Source of the DNA: Echinarachnius parma
Lineage: Eukaryota; Echinodermata; Echinoidea; Clypeasteroida; Echinarachniidae
DNA length: 64,000 bases
Direction of reading: 5' to 3'
Assembly: GCA_037951105.1 (NCBI GenBank)
Contig: JBAMJV010009340.1
Coordinates: forward strand, 1 to 64,000
The notes under the pieces: generated by a model
Database searches by the model: none
What the model saw: only the letters and a program-made list of their open reading frames with translations
What the model was told of the DNA's origin: nothing
Program-made: the position numbers and the translations under genes
In this document: piece by piece, positions 58,510 through 64,000 of the stretch
Position numbering within the stretch: position 1 is the stretch's first letter
How the letters are laid out: the number at the start of each line of letters is the position of its first letter

Positions 58510-58920
58510 CTAGATTCCCCACACAATCTTCCTCCATTCCACTTTGTCCTGCGCCAATTGAAAGGCGCCCTCCATTGTTAGACCCAAAGTGTCCAAATCC
58601 TTTTCTACTACTGATAACCAGGTTACTGTCTGGCCTCCTCTCCATTTCTTTACTTTTCTAGACACCTCCTGAAATGCTACCTTTGCGGGTGTGTCCTTGG
58701 GTAACCGCATGGCATGGCCATACTAGCGTAGCCTCCTGGTTCTGATTTTGTCGCTCCATTTTTTCTGCTTTGTCCTGTCGTAGAGTTCCTCGCTGGGTAT
58801 CCTCTTAGGCCGCTTGATATTAATCGCCCTCCGCAGCAGTCTACGTTGATAAGAATTAATTCTTCTTTCTCCAGTTTTAGTTAATGTCCATAGTTCGGAA
58901 TTATACAAATATGAGTTAAA
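58510..58920 (-). pseudogene. RTE/craniata-like LINE ORF2 C-terminal fragment, nonsense codon
   Basis: Minus-strand frame: YNSELWTLTKTGERRINSYQ, RRLLRRAINIKRPKR, KKWSDKIRTRRLR, TAG where Trp is expected, then YGHAMRLPKDTP, TWLSVVEKDLDTLGLT and a stop after EWRKIVWGI. Order and words (YGSE.W.L, R.R.LRW.GH..R) match the ORF2 C-terminus of RTE-type LINEs. Confidence 0.8.
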
Positions 58921-59919
58921 TCATACTGATTACCAGGCGTATGTGGGACTAAGGTGCATATAATCGCATATAGTTGGCGTTCTGGAGTAGTTACAAGGTC
59001 ATATTAAAACAAGTACTTCATAGACAAAACAATTGGCATTTTAGTCCTTTAACTGTCCGGTGATTATGATCCGTGATATCGCACTGTTATCATGATGATA
59101 TGTCCAAAATATGTCAAATTAGAAGCATTTTCTCTCCATTTTTCTCCAGAAAACTCAAGACCGTTCACACCCATAAAGCTCCCTTTGCAACAGGTTAAGT
59201 TGGTAAAACGATGGCATATTAATATCCATGGTTCATAGATTGAGTATATAGAAATGACATACGCGTGAGATGTACACGACATTACGATTGGTTGTTCTTG
59301 CATCATTTGAATTACTTATCAATGGCCAACGTGAAATTTACAATGTCAAAACCCTGATGTACATTATATGTTTAGATTGATTAAATGTTTTATTGAACTT
59401 GAAGATACCTTCAAACGGGGGACACCATCTTTAAATAAATCATCATTTAAGAAAATGGAAAACTTTTTTTTCTTTCTTAAAAATTGCCGGTCCAGCACTA
59501 AATATCGTGAAATAATGGGATTTGTGTTTTGTTGTTTTGCTTTTATGAAGTGGAAGGAACTTTTCAGACGGAATATACATCTTAATTTGATCCCTGGTAT
59601 GGTGCATCCTTCTCTATGCCGAATAAGAGGAATAAGAGTAAGAAAAGAGGGAATAGATAGGGCATAAGGAAGGAAACGCATCATGATGTTGGACTTTGTG
59701 AAGAATAGCCCATATAGACTTCAAACGAAAGGCCATGAGAAGCGAGGTGTGATGGTGTTAATGACATGCACTTGAAACACCAGGGGAAAATAGATGTGTA
59801 AACAATACAGATAAACCGAATGTCAACATACAATAGTTTGCATTTGGTTTGCACAGTCACTCTAACACCCAGTACAAGATAAATACACACTTAATAGGGG
59901 GATATTATACATTTCTTAC

Positions 59920-60119
59920 GATTTAAGCAGATCCAATTCATTTTCAGTGACAGCAGTCCGTAGGCTTTCGAGGGTTGAAGGGACATCTATTGAGAAAGCG
60001 CGCCAGTCTTTACATGTGAGAAGCTGATTGGTTGGCGCTACGCAGTACCACGGGTAGCCGGTCCGCTCATCCGTGAAATTACACAATGTGTTCTGATGCA
60101 ACAGTTCAGAAGTAACAAT
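59920..60119 (-). CDS. NXPE-family upstream exon (probable)
   Basis: Open frame with acceptor-like ccccaag before 60119 and donor AAATC|gtaaga at 59920. It encodes NTLCNFTDERTGYPWYCVAP then LLTCKDWRAF and ESLRTAVTENELDLLK. The LCN[YF][ST]D.RTGEPW[FY]C...P..L.C..W pattern is characteristic of the segment just before the esterase domain in invertebrate NXPE proteins. It is upstream, on the same strand as the terminal exon at 48580-49322. Exit phase (two bases) does not join directly to that exon (needs one base), so at least one exon between them is unrecognised, or they are separate genes. Confidence 0.65.
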
Positions 60120-60454
60120 CTTGGGGACCATCCAAAAAGTGCGTCAATATCTTCAAATACTTTGTAACTTTACATGAATGAAAAATGGATACTATTGGAG
60201 TTGTCGGGTTACTTTTCCCGTACAACATAACTTTACTTTCATTTCGTGTATGTTTTATTCCAGAAAACTTACGTTTCTTTATGATATTGTTGGAATTAAG
60301 TGCGTTTTCACTGTCTGTGAATGATTGCTCTGCTCCCAAAACACACACGAATATCCAATACTTCGGATTATGTAGAGTGGGTGAATAGATAAACCAGAGC
60401 AAGTCTTCGTGTGACAACCCTCGAAACATTGGCTAATTTATTCGGAATATTACT

Positions 60455-60624
60455 ACTACTACTACTACTACACATTTGGGGGTTTTGAGGTCAAAATATT
60501 CATTGGGCCAAATGTCAGAAATGCTCGGGTTTTAGTTGTTGAGATACCGGGGCCCTCTTTATCAGATTACATAACTACCGTCGTATTTTGTACGGCAAAA
60601 GGGTGTATCTATACAAACGCTACG

Positions 60625-60712
<88 letters not shown>

Positions 60713-60715
60713 ATG

Positions 60716-60762
<47 letters not shown>

Positions 60763-60840
60763 TTACTACTACTACTACTACTCCTACTACTACTCATACT
60801 ACTACTCTTAATACTACTACTACTACTACTACTACTTATT

Positions 60841-60876
<36 letters not shown>

Positions 60877-61210
60877 GGCCGTCGTCTGGCAAAGAGGCGT
60901 ATCTCGAAAATAGGCCTTTTTTTTATTGCCTACTTGGGGTTTTTGAGGTCAAAATTTTCATTGGGCCAAATTTCAGAAGAGCTCGAGTTATAGTTTCTGA
61001 GATATCGGGGGCCCTCTGTACCCGATTGCATAACTATCGTCGTATTCTGTACGGCAAAAGGGCGTATCTATACATACGCCCCTGTCTGTGGAAATCTTGT
61101 TGGTTTCTGCTCGGTATCCGTCTGGCAAAAGGATGTATGTTGACATACGCCTTTGGCAAACAAAAAACGTCGGAAAATTTGCGATATATTTTAGTTAAAA
61201 GGATGTAAGT
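60455..61210. repeat. (CTA)n arrays inside a duplicated 150-bp segment
   Basis: CTA arrays at 60450-60470 and 60628-60873. The flanks repeat: gaggtcaaaat.ttcattggg ... cgtcgtatt.tgtacggcaa ... aagggcgtatctatacatac at 60480-60615 and again at 60935-61080, followed by two more degenerate 'ggcaaaaggatgtatgt' words to 61208. Confidence 0.9.
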
Positions 61211-63770
61211 ATAGATACGCCCTCGTGTAATTTTCAACGATGGTGCAGGAAATGATACCACATGGCGGATGATTAGATGCCGGATCGGATCGGATGCATG
61301 CGACGCGTACGTCTGAAAAATCACCCTGCAATATTAATTCCGGATCCAACATTACGTTGCATACTTTTGTGCATGCAACAAACGGCGCACAAAACACCAT
61401 GACCCTGGACCATGACGCCTCCAAATTACACTGCAAATCTGGCCAGCTGATCGAACTTATGTATAAATACTCTGACTTTTACTTTTATTGTATTTTACGA
61501 TGGCCAATGTACCGATGTTCTTTTTATGACAAACTCGTTCTCTACACATTTCTCATGCACTGCTGCACTGCACACTACAAGTAGGCGTAGTTGCCAGGGA
61601 ACTTGGCCGGGCCCGGCCCGGGGGAGAACCCGGCCAGAAAAGGGACAGGCCTAGCCTAGGCTAGGCTAGGGCTGACTTTGAATTTAGATTTGCCGAGAAT
61701 GAGAATGCACTGAACTAGAGTTAGCACTGAACATGTGACTCGAAACTTATAACAAACGATATATTTGCATTTTGCTCATAAAATATGTGTATCTTGCTGT
61801 TTTTGTTTCTTTTTTTTTTCACGATAATTTGACAAAATTTTGAAATTTAAATTTAAATTTTAGAAGACTTGATTCTCGCTTTTGTTATTGTAGATCTATG
61901 AATACTGTACGACTACGCTCAGCTCAGTAGTTCATTTCGATAGACCGATTATTATCGCTCAACACACGGGAATGAGCTGAATTTAGGCCCATTTATTGTG
62001 CGCTGTGTGTAATGAAACGTCAACAGCTTACATAAAACCATTTATGCTGTCGTGGTTGGAATATCAAACGGTCCTTTCAATAACAAAAGTGAATACAAAT
62101 GGTATAGTTTGATATCTGAAACATTGCAGTGTTTTTGTTTGTTTGGCGATTCATACTTTGTGCACGCGCGGACAATTTTTAGATCTGTACTTTCCTCCAC
62201 CAAGGCAAGGCCCTTGTCTTGATCTAGTATACGAGTATGAGCGGCACCACTCGGCCAATAGACTGCATCAAATTCATTTGCATTTTTCTTACTCTGGAAT
62301 TGTTTAATCATTTTCCTTTGCCGGTTTTTTCAACTCGGCTAGATCACATTTGAGAAATTTCAACCCCAGGCGCCATGCATCTTGCCCATGCGTTTGCTAG
62401 ATTTTGATCACGAAATCATTCCCTAATAGTAATACTATACAGTCTTGCAGTTGCAGCATAATTGCCTAAAAGTTACTCTTGTACTACTACTTTTAGTAGT
62501 TAAAAGAGCTCCCGATCCCTAAAATCCGACTTTCCTTTTGATTTTGTGTTGCCTGACGGTTATGAGGACCTCCTGATTTGCCTCATCAGAAACTAATGCA
62601 AATTCAATGAATTTTAGAATGTCATGTGAGTAATTGACTATCTGTATCAGTTGAAAATACAGTATTTTGAGTCTATGTTAAGCTGTAAAAGTTTTAAATT
62701 GAACTTGTCATGACAGCAACATTGTATTGTTCATCTTTGACATCACGCTTTCTTAATTTCAAGTTTCAACCGCTGAATAAACTTTGCAGGTTTTATACCT
62801 GATTTCAAATATGTTGGTGCAAATAAATCAAATAAAAGGCAACTGATAACAAGCATACATTCATACATTTAATTTGATAACTGAGTGAGAGTTTTAAATT
62901 GATGATTAGATTCACACATGTAATGAATTACAGTCTCGTTTAGTTGAACAGAAACATCAGTTACCATGCCGGTTGCCCGATTTGGTATGATTGGGCAAGC
63001 AAACTAGTCCTTTTATGAAAAATTAACTTGCCCTACATCAATGTGTACCTGCCCCGGGCAAGTGCTACTGTCGAGACCTGGTTTACCATTTCGTGACCCA
63101 CTGGCACGGATAGAATTGGTGCACGGATAGAATTGGTGCAAACTGCAAATCTTTCTCAACAAAATTTCTGCTGCATTTGTGCTACAGCAGATTGTAAGCC
63201 TATCCATGATTTTCTCCGGCTCTCCATTCCACATTGGATGAATGGAAATGGGTGTTGGTACTTATAGACCAGCAGCCCAGATCCAGAGGGGTTTGGTACA
63301 TCAAAAAGCCTACTGATTTCTGGACAAGTATGAACATTTAGAGAGGAATGTCTTACCATGGACGTCCGGACCGTATCTGCCAGGGTCTTCCCACCATCCC
63401 CGGGGCCAAGGCTCCTTTGCGGCTTGCGCCTCCAAAATATGGCACCTGGGAAATACTCCATTGTGCGAATGTACCCTTGTTATCTGCTCACTGCGGGGTC
63501 AGGGAATCGTGAACAAAAGAAAACAACACTCGTGCATCTTGCCTTCTTCAGAAAACTTCATTTTGGCTGTTTTGAAGTACGAAATACATGTTTAATGCAT
63601 TTAAGATACCGTTTCTTTTCTTGACTACGTTTACATTTACTTAAAGGCAAAAATTCAGAGCCCTTAATTATGAAGCTTGCCAGAATGTATCTAATTCTAA
63701 ATTTGTTGATAACCAATTTGTATTTTTAAAATGAATTATTTTTCTAATTAAATTATTGTTCCCATTTTTA
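61210..63770. other. No gene confidently recognised
   Basis: Mostly unique. Contains a GC palindrome (ggccgggcccggcccggg, 61602-61620) and a (CCTAGG)-like repeat at 61649-61670. A 103-nt GC-rich block at 63355-63457 is open on both strands; on the minus strand it has tttcccag before it and ATG|gtaaga after it, but no family was recognised. A minus-strand frame at 62042-62311 is also unassigned. Confidence 0.35.
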
Positions 63771-63779
63771 TGCATTTAG

Positions 63780-63865
63780 GACTAATTCAAGATCATGGAA
63801 CTGATGACGGCATGAGAGCAGTTCTTCACTTTTCCAGTGGAGCAGAAAGGACAATAACAAATAAG
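63780..63865 (+). CDS. Internal exon of an unidentified protein
   Basis: 86 nt between a good acceptor (tatgcatttag) and donor (AATAAG|gtatgt). Only one of three frames is open, encoding 28 residues that begin LIQDHGTDDGMRAVLHFSSG and end ERTITNK. The charged, ordinary amino-acid mix and matching splice sites support an exon. No family was recognised, and the rest of the gene should lie to the right of the window and possibly between 61 and 63.7 kb. Confidence 0.5.
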
Positions 63866-64000
63866 GTATGTCTGTTTATGTGACACATTTGCTCATGCCA
63901 CATTTTTCTTGCCCAAAGAGAAAACGTGAATACATGTAAGTACATGTTATGGCAAATGCCAGATGGGAAAACAGTTATTGAAGTGTCCATTTTTCCATGA

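Noticed and set aside
60106..60429. 107-codon minus-strand frame upstream of the NXPE exon, considered as an N-terminal exon
   Set aside because: Overlaps the NXPE exon's upstream region in a different frame and shows no signal peptide or family motif.
60588..61208. 206-codon Thr-rich open frame
   Set aside because: Microsatellite plus duplicated non-coding flank; no ordinary composition outside the repeat.
63355..63457. GC-rich block with splice-like ends on the minus strand
   Set aside because: Open in all three minus-strand frames and in plus-strand frames too; no frame is recognisable as a protein family, so coding strand cannot be assigned.

Overview
This is animal (metazoan) nuclear DNA, not bacterial. 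Coding sequence is split into short exons with GT/AG introns. About 95% of the window is intron or intergenic sequence full of transposon debris, minisatellites, microsatellites and very long poly-G/C runs. The gene content (a vertebrate-like TPMT enzyme, an NXPE/PC-esterase protein, jockey/CR1/RTE-like LINEs, hAT and Tc1-like elements) and the repeat style fit a marine invertebrate deuterostome such as an echinoderm, hemichordate or cephalochordate. The species is not determined.

Region 1-14 kb, minus strand: one complete gene can be read exon by exon. It encodes a 227-residue thiopurine S-methyltransferase (TPMT)-like enzyme in eight coding exons from 13709 down to 2552. Every splice junction has AG/GT ends and every reading phase agrees. 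Its introns hold a 1.07-kb TTAAAGGG-ended element, a palindromic element packed with TACGT words (4452-5267), a hAT-type miniature element with a perfect 8-bp target duplication (6444-6590), a run of GC-rich palindromic elements (8665-9627) and other palindromes.

Region 14-33 kb: no intact gene was found. It holds a frameshifted C2H2 zinc-finger fragment, a Tc1/mariner-like palindrome, a 682-bp tandem duplication with an inverted third copy 5 kb away, a decayed jockey-like LINE that keeps YADD (19.4-21.1 kb), a second hAT-type miniature element, satellite-like arrays (24.9 and 29.6-30.4 kb) and a tRNA-derived SINE (32.4 kb).

Region 33-48 kb: a promoter-like segment with CRE and CCAAT boxes at 34.05 kb, nested TTAAAGGG elements (35.6-37.1 kb), a repeat-poor stretch (38.5-43.1 kb), a 5'-truncated LINE with a duplicated 3'UTR and poly-A tail (43.1-44.8 kb), a 1.15-kb palindrome (46.0-47.2 kb) and simple repeats.

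Region 48-64 kb: an NXPE-family gene on the minus strand (terminal exon 48580-49322, upstream exon about 59920-60119). Its apparent intron contains a truncated LINE, a BED zinc-finger hAT element inserted into a 'GAGGGTCGCTA' minisatellite, oppositely oriented arrays of that minisatellite, further LINE pieces and long CTA arrays. At the right edge one coding exon of an unidentified plus-strand gene is visible (63780-63865).

The most unusual material is the repeat architecture: a BED-bearing hAT element with a perfect target duplication inside a minisatellite, two hAT-type elements that used nearly the same 8-bp target, and several nested or concatenated palindromic families. No CRISPR, operon or other prokaryotic system is present. 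All identifications come from reading the sequence by eye; no database search was run.
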